Origin: Parabacteroides sp.
GTDB lineage: Bacteria > Bacteroidota > Bacteroidia > Bacteroidales > Tannerellaceae
DNA length: 64,000 bases
Reading direction: 5' to 3'
Assembly: GCA_017481945.1 (NCBI GenBank)
Contig: JAFUOJ010000021.1
Span: 62,001-126,000, forward strand
In this document: positions 50,252 through 59,507 of the stretch, in pieces
Numbering within the stretch: position 1 is the first letter of the stretch
Layout: each line of letters begins with the position of its first letter
Translations under genes and position numbers: made by a program
The notes under the pieces: generated by a model
Database searches by the model: none
Told to the model about the DNA's origin: nothing
Seen by the model: the letters and a program-made list of their open reading frames with translations, nothing else

Positions 50252-52660
50252 ATGAAAATTCGCGCAATCATTACGCTACTATGTATATTAATGTCCATCC
50301 CCGCATTTGGACAAAGCCGTGCTAAAATCACCGGATATGTTCGCGATGCTGACGGTAATCCGTTAGACTTAGTAAATATCCGAGTTAAGAATACGTTGAA
50401 CGGTACGATAAGTAACGAAAAAGGATTCTATTCGATTTCGCTGGCAACGGGTGATTCAGTCACTCTCATTTTCTCCTGTCTGGGATATAACAAAGCGGAG
50501 CGTATCATTCCTCAACTGACGAAAGACATGCGTCTGAATGTACGGATGAACTACACCTCTTTGGAGTTAGGCGAAGTTGTTGCTACAGCCATTCGTAAGC
50601 AAACAACAACTCTTGAAACGTTGAATGCAGACCGAGTAAAGCTTCTCCCCGACCCGGCCGGAGGCAGTATCGAAAGCTTAGTTGTTACCTTTGCCGGCGT
50701 ATCTTCCAACAATGAGTTAAGTTCCCAATATTCTGTACGAGGAGGTAGTTATGACGAAAACATTGTCTATGTAAACGGATTAGAGGTATTCCGTCCGCTA
50801 CTGATACGTTCCGGCCAACAGGAAGGTCTGAGTTTCATCAATCCTGACCTGACAGAATCCGTCAACTTCTCGGCTGGGGGATTTGAGGCGCGATATGGAG
50901 ACAAAATGAGTTCCGTCCTGGATATTACCTATAAGAAGCCGAAAGCTTTTGAAGGCTCTGCCTCAGTTAGTTTATTAGGCGCAAATGCTTATGTCGGCAG
51001 TTCTACGGGTAAATTCACACAGGTAACCGGTTTCCGCTACAAGACCGGACGTTCTCTTTTGAAAACAACAGATACAGACGCGGAATACGAACCGAACTTT
51101 ATCGACCTGCAAACCTATATGACTTATCAGTTTGCACCGAAGTGGGAAGTGAACTTCTTAGGGAACTTAGCCATTAACAAGTTCAAGTTTGTTCCGCACA
51201 GCAGAGAGACCTCATTCGGTACGGCAACCAACTCCAAGAAATTCACTGTCTTTTTTGACGGACAAGAGGAGGATCGGTTCGAGACGTTATTCGGTGCTTT
51301 AACGCTTAAGCACAATCCAAACGAGAACACCGAATTAGGCCTGCAAGCTTCCGCTTTCACCAGCAAGGAGGAAGAGGGATATGACATTGCCGGAGAATAT
51401 TGGTTAGGAGACGCGACAGAAGAGGTAGACCAAAATGATGTATTGGATTTGGCGGTCGGTCGTTACAACGAACATGCGCGTAACCGCTTACACTCTAACA
51501 TCATGAATGTCGGTCATTACGGGAGTGTCCGCCTAAAGAGCAATACTCTCAAATGGGGAGCCACCGTTCAGATGGAGAAAATCAATGACAAAATCAGCGA
51601 ATGGGAAAAACGAGACTCTTCGGGCTACTCTCTGCCCCAGGGAGGCGGTACAGTGAACGTGATTTCCAATTTATTCTCCGATAATGAATTGGAAAGCACC
51701 CGCATTTCCGGATACCTGCAAGACATCTTCAAATTCAGAACGAAACAGGGCTTATTCACCCTCGTCGGTGGAGTCCGCGGAAGTTACTGGAGTTTCAACA
51801 AAGAATTTATCTTTAGTCCGCGTGTATCGCTTGGGTTCATTCCTAATTTCGACCAGAATTTGACTTTCCGCTTAGCGTCAGGGCTCTACTATCAGTCGCC
51901 ATTCTACAAAGAATTGCGAACAACCGTATTAGACGAATATGGCAATAGTATCACACAACTGAATAAGGATTTAAAATCGCAACGCTCCATCCACGTCATC
52001 GCGGGCGGGGACTATACGTTCCGGCTTCTGGACAGAAACTTCAAGCTTAGTGCAGACATGTACTACAAGAAGTTGGATGATTTGAACCCCTACACAGTTG
52101 ATAACGTAAAAATCCGTTACTACGGAGAAAACTGTGCGACAGGTCGCGCGATGGGATTAGACGTCAAGTTCTTCGGAGAATTTGTACCGGGGACAGACTC
52201 ATGGATTAGCTTCTCTTTGATGAAAGCAGAGCAAAGTATTCGAGGCAGTGAATACGTCCCAATGCCGAACAGCCAGGGATATAACGTTTCACTCTTCTTC
52301 CAGGATTATTTTCCCGGTTACAAACGTATCAAGTTAAATCTAAAAGGAGTCTTGTCCGGCGGACTCCCCGTCACAGCTCCGCGTACCGGATATGAAGACG
52401 GGTACTTCCGCACACCGGCCTATAAACGTGTGGACCTCGGTTTCTCTTACCAATTAGCCGGAGGGACCGACGCTATCATGGACAGAGGTTTCTTCCAACA
52501 TCTAAAAAACATCTGGTTAGGGCTTGACGTCTTCAACCTGTTCGACATCAAGAACACAAGCTCCTATTACTGGATTACCAACATCGACAACCACCAGTAT
52601 GCCATCCCGAACTATCTAACCGGCCGGCAGTTAAACGTTCGCTTGATTGTCGATTTCTAA
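50252..52660 (+). CDS. TonB-dependent receptor with carboxypeptidase-like N-domain
   Basis: An 802-residue outer-membrane receptor, not paired with SusD. The signal peptide is TLLCILMSIPAFG. The carboxypeptidase-regulatory-like domain (about 24-110) reads ITGYVRDADGNPLDLVNIRV and SNEKGFYSISLATGD. The plug (about 115-230) has ATAIRKQTTTLETLN, SSNNELSSQYSVRGGSYDENIVYVNG and SAGGFEARYGDKMSSVLDI. The barrel ends NVRLIVDF. Length and motifs fit receptors for siderophores, cobalamin-like compounds or other small ligands, not classic SusC. Base use seems slightly more GC-rich than the genes around. The gene is preceded by a terminator-like leader hairpin and followed by the 41-bp palindrome array. 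Confidence 0.93.
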   Translation: MKIRAIITLLCILMSIPAFGQSRAKITGYVRDADGNPLDLVNIRVKNTLNGTISNEKGFYSISLATGDSVTLIFSCLGYNKAERIIPQLTKDMRLNVRMNYTSLELGEVVATAIRKQTTTLETLNADRVKLLPDPAGGSIESLVVTFAGVSSNNELSSQYSVRGGSYDENIVYVNGLEVFRPLLIRSGQQEGLSFINPDLTESVNFSAGGFEARYGDKMSSVLDITYKKPKAFEGSASVSLLGANAYVGSSTGKFTQVTGFRYKTGRSLLKTTDTDAEYEPNFIDLQTYMTYQFAPKWEVNFLGNLAINKFKFVPHSRETSFGTATNSKKFTVFFDGQEEDRFETLFGALTLKHNPNENTELGLQASAFTSKEEEGYDIAGEYWLGDATEEVDQNDVLDLAVGRYNEHARNRLHSNIMNVGHYGSVRLKSNTLKWGATVQMEKINDKISEWEKRDSSGYSLPQGGGTVNVISNLFSDNELESTRISGYLQDIFKFRTKQGLFTLVGGVRGSYWSFNKEFIFSPRVSLGFIPNFDQNLTFRLASGLYYQSPFYKELRTTVLDEYGNSITQLNKDLKSQRSIHVIAGGDYTFRLLDRNFKLSADMYYKKLDDLNPYTVDNVKIRYYGENCATGRAMGLDVKFFGEFVPGTDSWISFSLMKAEQSIRGSEYVPMPNSQGYNVSLFFQDYFPGYKRIKLNLKGVLSGGLPVTAPRTGYEDGYFRTPAYKRVDLGFSYQLAGGTDAIMDRGFFQHLKNIWLGLDVFNLFDIKNTSSYYWITNIDNHQYAIPNYLTGRQLNVRLIVDF

Positions 52661-52676
52661 AACGCATTCATCTACC

Positions 52677-52900
52677 CAATCCAGCCTCCTGAAATGACTT
52701 CTTTTGTTCAAAAAATAATTTCAGAGGGCTGGAAATAATCTGAAACTCAAAAAAAATAGTTTCCAGCAGCTGGAAATATAATTTAAATTGCAAAAAATAA
52801 TTTCAAGAAGCTGGAAATATATTCATACATGAAAGAGAATATTTCCAGCTCCCTGAAATAAAGTTTTTTCCGAAAAAGATTATTTCAAGAGCAATTCTCT
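52677..52900. repeat. Six palindromic units at an exact 41-bp period
   Basis: Units of 19 bp start at 52677, 52718, 52759, 52800, 52841 and 52882, each 41 bp after the last. The middle unit GTTTCCAGCAGCTGGAAAT is nearly a perfect palindrome; others are ATTTCAGAGGGCTGGAAAT, ATTTCAAGAAGCTGGAAAT and ATTTCCAGCTCCCTGAAAT. The first and last are partly degraded. The 22-bp spacers are A-rich, and the first three end in AAAAAATA or similar. The spacing equals about four helical turns, so all units lie on one face of the DNA. I do not recognise this as a known element. It fills most of the gap between the receptor and mce genes. Confidence 0.85.
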
Positions 52901-53025
52901 TAACAAAAAGTTCTCGTAAAAGTTTTTTTCGTATCATTTTTCTCCTTTTTATACCTAAAATCTTCAAACAAAAGGGCTACACTCAAAGAATCACAACATT
53001 CAATCTATAAATAAGCATAAAAAGG

Positions 53026-53056
53026 TTCTTTCTTTCCAAAACAAAATGTAACTTTG
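53026..53056 (+). promoter_or_regulatory. Promoter of the methylmalonyl-CoA operon
   Basis: A perfect -7 box TAACTTTG (53049-53056), with a weak TTC at the -33 position (53026-53028). The predicted start is near 53063, 37 nt before the ATG. Confidence 0.6.
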
Positions 53057-53099
53057 TCCACATAGAAAAAATAATATAAACACTTAAATAATTATTGAC

Positions 53100-53510
53100 A
53101 TGGAACTTACACATATCGAACATTTAGGAATTGCAGTAAAAAGTATTGAAGCTTGTCTGCCATATTATGAAGAAGTTTTAGGCTTGAAATGTTACAACAT
53201 TGAAGAAGTAGCAGATCAGAAAGTAAAAACAGCTTTCTTCAAAGTAGGTCAAACAAAAATCGAACTACTCGAACCTACCAGCGAAGACAGTACAATCGCT
53301 AAGTTCATTGAAAAGAAGGGCGAAGGCATTCACCACATCGCATTCGCCGTACCCGATGTACAGGCAGCTTTGGACGAAGCAGAATCAAAAGGCGTTAAAT
53401 TAATCGACAAAGCACCTCGTGGAGGCGCAGAAGGATTGGACATCGCATTCCTTCATCCGAAATCAACTTGCAGCGTTTTGACAGAACTTTGCATGCCGGG
53501 TAAGAAATAA
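53100..53510 (+). CDS. mce: Methylmalonyl-CoA epimerase
   Basis: A 136-residue VOC-fold metalloenzyme that interconverts (R)- and (S)-methylmalonyl-CoA in the succinate-propionate pathway. It shows two beta-alpha-beta-beta-beta modules with metal ligands in IEHLGIAVKSI (His), TKIELLEPTSED (Glu), GEGIHHIAFAV (His) and VLTELC (Glu). The length is typical. It opens the operon mce-mmdA-OadG-mmdC-mmdB. Confidence 0.94.
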   Translation: MELTHIEHLGIAVKSIEACLPYYEEVLGLKCYNIEEVADQKVKTAFFKVGQTKIELLEPTSEDSTIAKFIEKKGEGIHHIAFAVPDVQAALDEAESKGVKLIDKAPRGGAEGLDIAFLHPKSTCSVLTELCMPGKK

Positions 53511-53558
53511 AACTGAAACAAATAAGAAATTCATTATTAACAACAAATCAAAAATACA

Positions 53559-55112
53559 ATGAGCAACCAACTTGAGAAAGTAAAGGAGCTTATCGCGCTT
53601 CGCGAAACTGCTCGCTTGGGAGGTGGAGAAAAAAGAATTGAGTCTCAGCACAAAAAAGGTAAATACACAGCACGCGAACGTATTGCCATGCTGTTAGATG
53701 AAGGTAGTTTTGAAGAATTTGATATGTTTGTACAGCACCGTTGTACAAATTTTGGCATCGAAAAAACTAAATTCTTGGGAGATGGTATCGTAACAGGTTA
53801 CGGAACAATTGACGGTCGTTTAGTTTATGTTTATGCACAAGATTTCACAGTATTCGGTGGCGCTTTATCAGAAGCTTTGGCGATGAAGATCTGTAAAGTG
53901 ATGGATCAGGCGATGAAAATGGGAGCTCCGGTCATCGGATTGAATGATTCAGGTGGTGCACGTATCCAGGAAGGGGTAAACGCATTAGCAGGCTACGCAG
54001 AAATCTTCCAGCGTAATATTTTAGCTTCAGGTGTTATTCCTCAGATTTCCGGAATCTTTGGTCCATGTGCTGGTGGTGCAGTTTATTCTCCTGCCCTAAC
54101 AGACTTCAACATCATGACTCGTGGAACAAGCTATATGTTCTTAACAGGTCCGAAAGTAGTAAAAACAGTTACTGGCGAAGATGTCACTCAAGAACAATTA
54201 GGTGGCGCAAGTGTACACACAACTAAATCCGGTGTTGCTCACTTTGCAGTAGACACAGAAGAAGAAGGTTTGCAATTGATCCGTCGATTGGTTAGCTTCT
54301 TGCCTCAAAATAACTTAGAAGAAACTCCATTAATCGAATGTAAAGATCCGATCGATCGTTTGGATGACGTCTTGAATGATATTATTCCTGACAATCCTAA
54401 TCAGGCTTACGACATGTATGAGGTGATAGGAACAATCATCGACAACGGTGAGTTCTTGGAAGTACATGCTGATTATGCAAAGAATATCATTGTCGGCTTC
54501 GCTCGCTTCAACGGTCAGTCAGTGGGTATCGTAGCAAACCAGCCGAAAGTAATGGCAGGTTGTTTGGATAGCAATGCTTCTCGTAAAGCAGGCCGCTTCG
54601 TTCGTTTCTGTGACGCATTCAATATTCCTTTGGTTACATTGGTTGACGTACCGGGATTCTTACCAGGTACAGGTCAGGAATACAACGGTGTTATCCTTCA
54701 TGGAGCTAAATTACTTTATGCGTATGGTGAAGCAACAGTTCCAAAAGTAACAGTTACTTTGCGTAAGTCTTACGGTGGTGCTTACTGTGTGATGAGTTCT
54801 AAACATTTGCGTGGCGACATGAACTATGCTTGGCCGACAGCAGAAATCGCAGTTATGGGTCCAAGTGGTGCAGTAGAAGTTATCTTCGCTAAAGAAGTGG
54901 CTGCTGCTGAAGATCCAAAAGCATGTGCAGCAGAAAAAGAAGCAGAATACAAGAAAGCATTTGCAAATCCATATAACGCTGCTCAATACGGTTACATTGA
55001 TGATGTTATCGAACCGCGTAACACTCGTTTCCGTATCATCCGTGCTTTGCAACAGTTACAGACAAAGAAACTGAGCAATCCGGCTAAGAAACATGACAAT
55101 CTACCTCTTTAA
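53559..55112 (+). CDS. mmdA: Methylmalonyl-CoA decarboxylase alpha / carboxyltransferase subunit
   Basis: A 517-residue acyl-CoA carboxyltransferase with two crotonase-like halves. Features include the CoA and oxyanion motifs [56 protein letters not shown] and [18 protein letters not shown]. Next to OadG-, biotin-carrier- and OadB-like genes, it should act as the alpha subunit of a Na+-translocating methylmalonyl-CoA decarboxylase, giving propionyl-CoA and biotin-CO2. The same protein also resembles propionyl-CoA carboxylase beta; the context decides. No biotin carboxylase gene is nearby, which favours decarboxylase. Confidence 0.92.
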   Translation: MSNQLEKVKELIALRETARLGGGEKRIESQHKKGKYTARERIAMLLDEGSFEEFDMFVQHRCTNFGIEKTKFLGDGIVTGYGTIDGRLVYVYAQDFTVFGGALSEALAMKICKVMDQAMKMGAPVIGLNDSGGARIQEGVNALAGYAEIFQRNILASGVIPQISGIFGPCAGGAVYSPALTDFNIMTRGTSYMFLTGPKVVKTVTGEDVTQEQLGGASVHTTKSGVAHFAVDTEEEGLQLIRRLVSFLPQNNLEETPLIECKDPIDRLDDVLNDIIPDNPNQAYDMYEVIGTIIDNGEFLEVHADYAKNIIVGFARFNGQSVGIVANQPKVMAGCLDSNASRKAGRFVRFCDAFNIPLVTLVDVPGFLPGTGQEYNGVILHGAKLLYAYGEATVPKVTVTLRKSYGGAYCVMSSKHLRGDMNYAWPTAEIAVMGPSGAVEVIFAKEVAAAEDPKACAAEKEAEYKKAFANPYNAAQYGYIDDVIEPRNTRFRIIRALQQLQTKKLSNPAKKHDNLPL

Positions 55113-55127
55113 TTCTCTAAAACAGGT

Positions 55128-56030
55128 ATGAGTATGGTAAATAAAAAAATAGGAGTATTACTGCTGTTTATGGTGCTTCTTTCTTTCGGTGCCAAAGCAC
55201 AGTTAACTACTTCCGTTAGAATAAATGAAGTGTTAGTTGTTAATGAAGATAACTTCGTTGATGACTACGGAAAACGTCACGCATGGATTGAATTATTCAA
55301 TAATTCAGCAGGAAGTGTAAACTTAGCAGGTTGTTATTTGACAAACGACAAGAACAACCCTAAAAAATACATGATTCCGAAAGGCGACGTTCTGACAAAA
55401 ATTCCTCCTTATCAGCACACTTTATTCTGGGCTGATAATTACGCTGACCGTGGGACGTTTCATGTAAATTTCTCATTGGATCCTAATACTGAAAACTATA
55501 TCGCTTTATATGACGCAGATGGAACAACGCTGATTGATGAGATTACAATTCCAGCAGGTCAGAAAGCAGATATTAGTTATGGCTTGGATATGGACGGAAC
55601 AGGTAAATGGACTACTTTGACTAAAGTAACTCCGAGTACCAACAACGTAACATTGGACTCCAATGCTAAAATTGAGAACTTCCAGGTTAACGACTCTTGG
55701 GGTATCGGTATGACAATTACCGCTATGGCAGTAACTTTCTTAGGATTGATCGTTCTATATTTACTTTTCAAACAAGTTGGAAATGCTTCAATCCGTATTA
55801 GTAAACGTAATGCACAAAAAGCTGCGGAAAAAGAAGGAAATGCAATCTCTACAAATGCAGGACAAGAGTCTGGAGAAATTTTTGCTGCAATTGCAACAGC
55901 ACTCTATGAAATGAATGATGATAATCATGACATCGAAAATACAGTGCTTACCATCCGCAAAGTACAACGTAGCTATTCACCTTGGAGTTCTAAGATCTAC
56001 ACATTGCGTCAGACTCCTAATAAGAAGTAA
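55128..56030 (+). CDS. Lamin-tail domain fused to OadG-type gamma subunit
   Basis: A 300-residue protein with a signal-like hydrophobic N-terminus (IGVLLLFMVLLSFGAKAQ). An exported lamin-tail domain follows (about 27-150: VRINEVLVVNEDNFVDD, HAWIELFNNSAGSVNLAGCYL, TLIDEITIPAGQKADISYG). A membrane helix (about 190-215: GIGMTITAMAVTFLGLIVLYLLF) and a charged cytoplasmic tail complete the typical OadG/MmdD delta part. OadG subunits are usually about 80-100 residues; here a periplasmic domain has been added. The gene sits between the carboxyltransferase and biotin-carrier genes, so it should assemble the decarboxylase complex, while the lamin-tail domain has an unknown extracytoplasmic role. Confidence 0.88.
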   Translation: MSMVNKKIGVLLLFMVLLSFGAKAQLTTSVRINEVLVVNEDNFVDDYGKRHAWIELFNNSAGSVNLAGCYLTNDKNNPKKYMIPKGDVLTKIPPYQHTLFWADNYADRGTFHVNFSLDPNTENYIALYDADGTTLIDEITIPAGQKADISYGLDMDGTGKWTTLTKVTPSTNNVTLDSNAKIENFQVNDSWGIGMTITAMAVTFLGLIVLYLLFKQVGNASIRISKRNAQKAAEKEGNAISTNAGQESGEIFAAIATALYEMNDDNHDIENTVLTIRKVQRSYSPWSSKIYTLRQTPNKK

Positions 56031-56052
56031 TTATTTTAATTCAATTGAGTAA

Positions 56053-56484
56053 ATGAAAAGTTTTAAATATACAATTAACGGAAACGTATATAAAGTGCAT
56101 ATCAATTCAGTTGTTGATGATATTGCAGAAGTAGAAGTAAACGGAACTCCATACAGTGTAAAGATGGAAAAACCGGCAAAAAAACAGTTGGTTACATTAA
56201 AACGCCCTGCTCAGGCTCCAACAACAGCTTCTGGAGAACCTGTTGTTAGTCGTCCTGTATCTTCAGGAGTAGCAGGGGCTTTAAAGTCTCCGCTTCCTGG
56301 TGTTATTTTGAGTATCGATTGTAAAGTGGGCGATACTGTAAAAAGAGGTCAGAAAGTGATCGTTCTGGAAGCCATGAAAATGGAAAATAACATCAATGCC
56401 GACCGTGACGGTAAGATTATAGAAATAAAAGTAAATAAAGGCGATTCTGTTCTTGAAGGAGCAGACCTCGTAGTAATCGGTTAA
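56053..56484 (+). CDS. mmdC: Biotin carrier subunit of methylmalonyl-CoA decarboxylase
   Basis: A 143-residue biotinyl protein. The N-terminal 45 residues (KSFKYTINGNVYKVHINSV) form a small beta domain, a Pro/Ala/Thr-rich linker follows (AQAPTTASGEPVVSRPVSS), and the C-terminal biotinyl domain contains VIVLEAMKMENNINAD with biotin on Lys109. It carries CO2 from the carboxyltransferase to the membrane decarboxylase. It is 4 bp before mmdB. Confidence 0.94.
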   Translation: MKSFKYTINGNVYKVHINSVVDDIAEVEVNGTPYSVKMEKPAKKQLVTLKRPAQAPTTASGEPVVSRPVSSGVAGALKSPLPGVILSIDCKVGDTVKRGQKVIVLEAMKMENNINADRDGKIIEIKVNKGDSVLEGADLVVIG

Positions 56485-56488
56485 GCCT

Positions 56489-57682
56489 ATGTTAACATCA
56501 ATCTTATTACAAGTTGCAGGAGCTTCTGAAAGTTTTCTCCAGTTTTTGATGGAGAATATTCAGGTATTCCTCTCCTATACTGGATTCGCGAATGCCACAT
56601 CTGGACATTTTATTATGCTCTTAGTTGGTTTACTGTTCATATTTTTAGCTGTTAAATATGAATTTGAACCAATGCTTTTAATTCCTATCGGATTTGGTAT
56701 GTTAATTGGAAATATACCATTCAAAGATGCAGGATTACAATTAGGTATTTACGAAGAAGGTTCTGTATTAAATATCCTTTACCAAGGTGTTGTTCAGGGA
56801 TGGTATCCTCCTTTGATATTCCTCGGTATCGGTGCTATGACAGACTTCTCGGCGTTAATATCTAATCCTAAATTGTTGTTAGTCGGAGCAGCAGCTCAAT
56901 TTGGTATCTTTGGAGCCTACATGATTGCTTTACAAATGGGATTTGATCCAAGCCAAGCAGCGGCAATTGGTATTATTGGAGGAGCAGACGGTCCTACTGC
57001 GATCTTCTTATCTTCTAAATTAGCGCCTAACTTAATGGGAGCAATTGCGGTATCAGCCTATTCATATATGGCATTGGTTCCAATCATCCAGCCTCCATTC
57101 ATGCGTCTTTTGACAACACAAAAAGAACGTTTAATCCGCATGAAACCTCCAAGAGCCGTTTCACAAACAGAAAAGGTAATGTTCCCGATTATTGGTTTGT
57201 TATTGACAGCCTTCTTGGTTCCATCCGGATTACCTCTATTAGGAATGGTGTTCTTTGGTAATTTATTAAAGGAAAGTGGTGTTACACGCCGTTTGGCAGA
57301 GACAGCCCGTGGTCCGCTAATCGATACAATTACAATTCTATTAGGAATCACAGTAGGAGCTTCTACGCAAGCTACTCAGTTCTTGACACTGAATTCTGTT
57401 AAGATTTTCGGATTAGGAGCACTTTCTTTTGTGATTGCGACATGCGCAGGTGTATTATTTGTAAAATTCTTTAATCTATTCCTTAAAGAGGGTAATAAGA
57501 TCAATCCTCTTATCGGTAATGCAGGTGTATCAGCAGTTCCTGACGCAGCTCGTATTTCTCAAAACGTAGGAATGGAATATGATCCAAGTAACTACTTGTT
57601 AATGCACGCTATGGGTCCGAACGTTGCCGGAGTAATTGGTTCAGCCGTTGCTGCTGGTATCTTGTTAGGATTCTTAGGATAA
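56489..57682 (+). CDS. mmdB: Na+-translocating decarboxylase beta subunit (OadB/MmdB)
   Basis: A 397-residue integral inner-membrane protein that decarboxylates carboxybiotin and pumps Na+ outward. Many helices are seen. Conserved signatures are GIIGGADGPTAIFLSSKLAP (the Asp of the Na+/proton site), FLGIGAMTDFSALISNP, and NPLIGNAGVSAVPDAARISQ and LLMHAMGPNVAGVIGSA near the end. It is the last gene of the operon; a perfect 19-bp hairpin ends it. Confidence 0.95.
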   Translation: MLTSILLQVAGASESFLQFLMENIQVFLSYTGFANATSGHFIMLLVGLLFIFLAVKYEFEPMLLIPIGFGMLIGNIPFKDAGLQLGIYEEGSVLNILYQGVVQGWYPPLIFLGIGAMTDFSALISNPKLLLVGAAAQFGIFGAYMIALQMGFDPSQAAAIGIIGGADGPTAIFLSSKLAPNLMGAIAVSAYSYMALVPIIQPPFMRLLTTQKERLIRMKPPRAVSQTEKVMFPIIGLLLTAFLVPSGLPLLGMVFFGNLLKESGVTRRLAETARGPLIDTITILLGITVGASTQATQFLTLNSVKIFGLGALSFVIATCAGVLFVKFFNLFLKEGNKINPLIGNAGVSAVPDAARISQNVGMEYDPSNYLLMHAMGPNVAGVIGSAVAAGILLGFLG

Positions 57683-57692
57683 GCAATTAATC

Positions 57693-57735
57693 AATACATA
57701 AGAAAGAGAGTTTTTTACTCTCTTTCTTATGTATT
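57693..57735. terminator. Long bidirectional terminator between mmdB and tsaB
   Basis: Perfect 19-bp arms, 57693-57711 and 57717-57735, with a T5 loop, form a hairpin; the right arm reads ACTCTCTTTCTTATGTATT. The right arm overlaps the last two codons and stop of tsaB, so both convergent genes share it. Confidence 0.8.
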
Positions 57736-58428
57736 CCCTAAAACTTTATTTTTTGCGATTGTTGCTTGAAACTCTTTTAAATAAAAAGGTTCAAAATAAG
57801 CAACATCTTCAAAATGTCCAGTAGCAAAAGCTTGTTCTGACAAAGGAATCATATTAACAGCTAAAGGATGAATATTTTCTATAAAAACAGCATTCTCAGA
57901 AATAATCGTTGATCGACATTTAGCAGCTCCATTACCAAAGAAACAAACTTTTCCCTTTTTCAAATAAGAAGCATAAGTTTCTGAATTTACAATATCAGCC
58001 ATTGTTTCACGAACAACTTGTAATGAAGAATCATAAATAGCAGCATAAACTTCCATCCGGCGAGCGTCCAACATAGCGCAATACAAACAATCCGAAACTC
58101 CTCCGTTTTGTTTAATAGCTGTTGCTGCTATTATATCCAAAGTATGAATACTAATTAAAGGTATATCCAATCCAAAACATAAACCTTTTGCTGCAGAAAC
58201 TCCTATGCGAAGACCCGTATATGAACCGGGGCCACTACTTACAGCCACAGCGTCCAATTTTTTCCCTTTTTCTTTTAAAGTAAAAAGAGCCTCCTCTACA
58301 TAGGTCCCTAACAAGGCTGCATGTGAAGGTCCCTCGAATGAAGACTTTTCAAAAAGAAGTTCTCCGTCTGTAGATAAAGCTACAGAACAAATAGTTGTTG
58401 ATGTTTCTATATTTAAAATACAAGACAT
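57727..58428 (-). CDS. tsaB: tRNA threonylcarbamoyladenosine biosynthesis protein TsaB
   Basis: A 233-residue ASKHA-fold protein that partners with TsaD and TsaE to make t6A37 in tRNAs reading ANN codons. Motifs: CILNIETSTTICSVALS (the N-terminal ATPase-like loop), LDAVAVSSGPGSYTGLRIGVSAAKGLCFGL and YCAMLDARRMEVYAAIYD. The ATG at 58428 is chosen over a TTG upstream because the family begins at MxxILNIETS. Its mRNA probably begins with a perfect 13-bp hairpin, described separately. Confidence 0.94.
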   Translation of the reverse strand: MSCILNIETSTTICSVALSTDGELLFEKSSFEGPSHAALLGTYVEEALFTLKEKGKKLDAVAVSSGPGSYTGLRIGVSAAKGLCFGLDIPLISIHTLDIIAATAIKQNGGVSDCLYCAMLDARRMEVYAAIYDSSLQVVRETMADIVNSETYASYLKKGKVCFFGNGAAKCRSTIISENAVFIENIHPLAVNMIPLSEQAFATGHFEDVAYFEPFYLKEFQATIAKNKVLGNT

Positions 58429-58455
58429 ATCTATTATATTTATAAAAAACAAGAA

Positions 58456-58504
58456 TTAATACAATTGATTCCCTCCTCAATTGTATTAACGAGCCACAAA
58501 AATA
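58456..58504 (-). promoter_or_regulatory. tsaB -7 box and 5'-terminal leader hairpin
   Basis: On the minus strand TATTTTTG (58504-58497) is a -7 box with a start near 58490. The leader then forms a perfect 13-bp stem, TTAATACAATTGA (58456-58468) with TCAATTGTATTAA (58477-58489), loop 8 nt. The hairpin would begin at the very 5' end of the mRNA. Confidence 0.5.
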
Positions 58505-58600
58505 CAAAAGGAGATTGTAACCATAGGAGAAAAATAAACTTTTTCCTTTTATTGACTAATAAATATTAACTCTTTACTCCCAATTATCAGCTGAATACAC

Positions 58601-58608
58601 TATCTTTG
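58601..58608 (+). promoter_or_regulatory. -7 box of the yicC-gmk-nadD operon
   Basis: TATCTTTG is an exact TAnnTTTG match; the start is expected near 58615, leaving a leader of about 12 nt. No clear TTG is seen at -33. Confidence 0.55.
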
Positions 58609-58626
58609 CAACCTAATTCTTAGAAA

Positions 58627-59499
58627 ATGATACAATCCATGACAGGATTCGGTAAGGTTACAGCCGAATTCCCTTCAAAAAAAGTAACCGTAGAAATTAA
58701 GGCTCTTAATAGTAAGCAACTAGACCTATCTACACGCATTCCTTCTATTTATAAAGAAAAGGAAATGTCTATTCGTAGTTTATTACTCCAGTCTTTGGAA
58801 CGAGGGAAAGTAGAATTCAACATCTATATTGAATATATAGGTAAAGATACGCCTACACAAATCAACTTGACTGCGGTAGAGAACTATTACAATCAAATCA
58901 AAAACATTGCAGACAAATTAAATATTGCTCTTCCTTCTGATTGGTTCCAAACTTTACTTCGTATGCCTGATGTAATTAAGACAGAAGCCCAAGAAGTAAA
59001 TGAAGAGGAATGGAACACTGTTCAAAATACCATCAAAGAGGCAATTCAACACCTTTGTGATTTCCGTATTCAAGAAGGGGCAATGCTACAAAAACTTTTT
59101 GAACAGAAGATTGCAAACATCAAACGTCTACTTTCAGAAATAGAAATCTACGAGAAAGAACGTATCGAGAAAATAAAAGCTCGTATCACTGATAACCTCG
59201 AAAAGATTGCCGGACAAGATTACGATAAGAATCGTTTCGAACAAGAAATGATTTATTATATAGAAAAATTAGATGTCAACGAAGAAAAAAATCGCCTTGA
59301 CAACCATCTAAAATATTTCATCAGTACGATGGAAAGTGGACAAGGACAAGGTAAAAAATTAGGTTTCATCGCACAAGAAATGGGACGTGAAATCAACACT
59401 TTAGGTTCTAAAAGTAATCATGCAGAAATGCAAAAGATTGTTGTTCAGATGAAGGACGAGTTAGAGCAAATCAAAGAACAAGTATTAAACGTATTATAG
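58627..59499 (+). CDS. YicC-family endoribonuclease
   Basis: A 290-residue cytoplasmic protein that opens with IQSMTGFGKVTAEFP, the YicC N-terminal signature, and ends with a DUF1732 domain (EEKNRLDNHLKYFISTMES, KLGFIAQEMGREINTLGSKS, MKDELEQIKEQVLNVL). YicC family members are RNases that act on small RNAs and mRNAs. The gene is 8 bp before gmk, a conserved pairing in many bacteria. Confidence 0.92.
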   Translation: MIQSMTGFGKVTAEFPSKKVTVEIKALNSKQLDLSTRIPSIYKEKEMSIRSLLLQSLERGKVEFNIYIEYIGKDTPTQINLTAVENYYNQIKNIADKLNIALPSDWFQTLLRMPDVIKTEAQEVNEEEWNTVQNTIKEAIQHLCDFRIQEGAMLQKLFEQKIANIKRLLSEIEIYEKERIEKIKARITDNLEKIAGQDYDKNRFEQEMIYYIEKLDVNEEKNRLDNHLKYFISTMESGQGQGKKLGFIAQEMGREINTLGSKSNHAEMQKIVVQMKDELEQIKEQVLNVL

Positions 59500-59507
59500 A
59501 CTTACGT

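Noticed and set aside
52677..52900. A CRISPR array (regular repeats with unique spacers)
   Set aside because: Repeats are only 19 bp, differ between units and are palindromic; spacers are 22 bp, A-rich and partly alike; no cas gene is near. A phased palindrome array is a better description.
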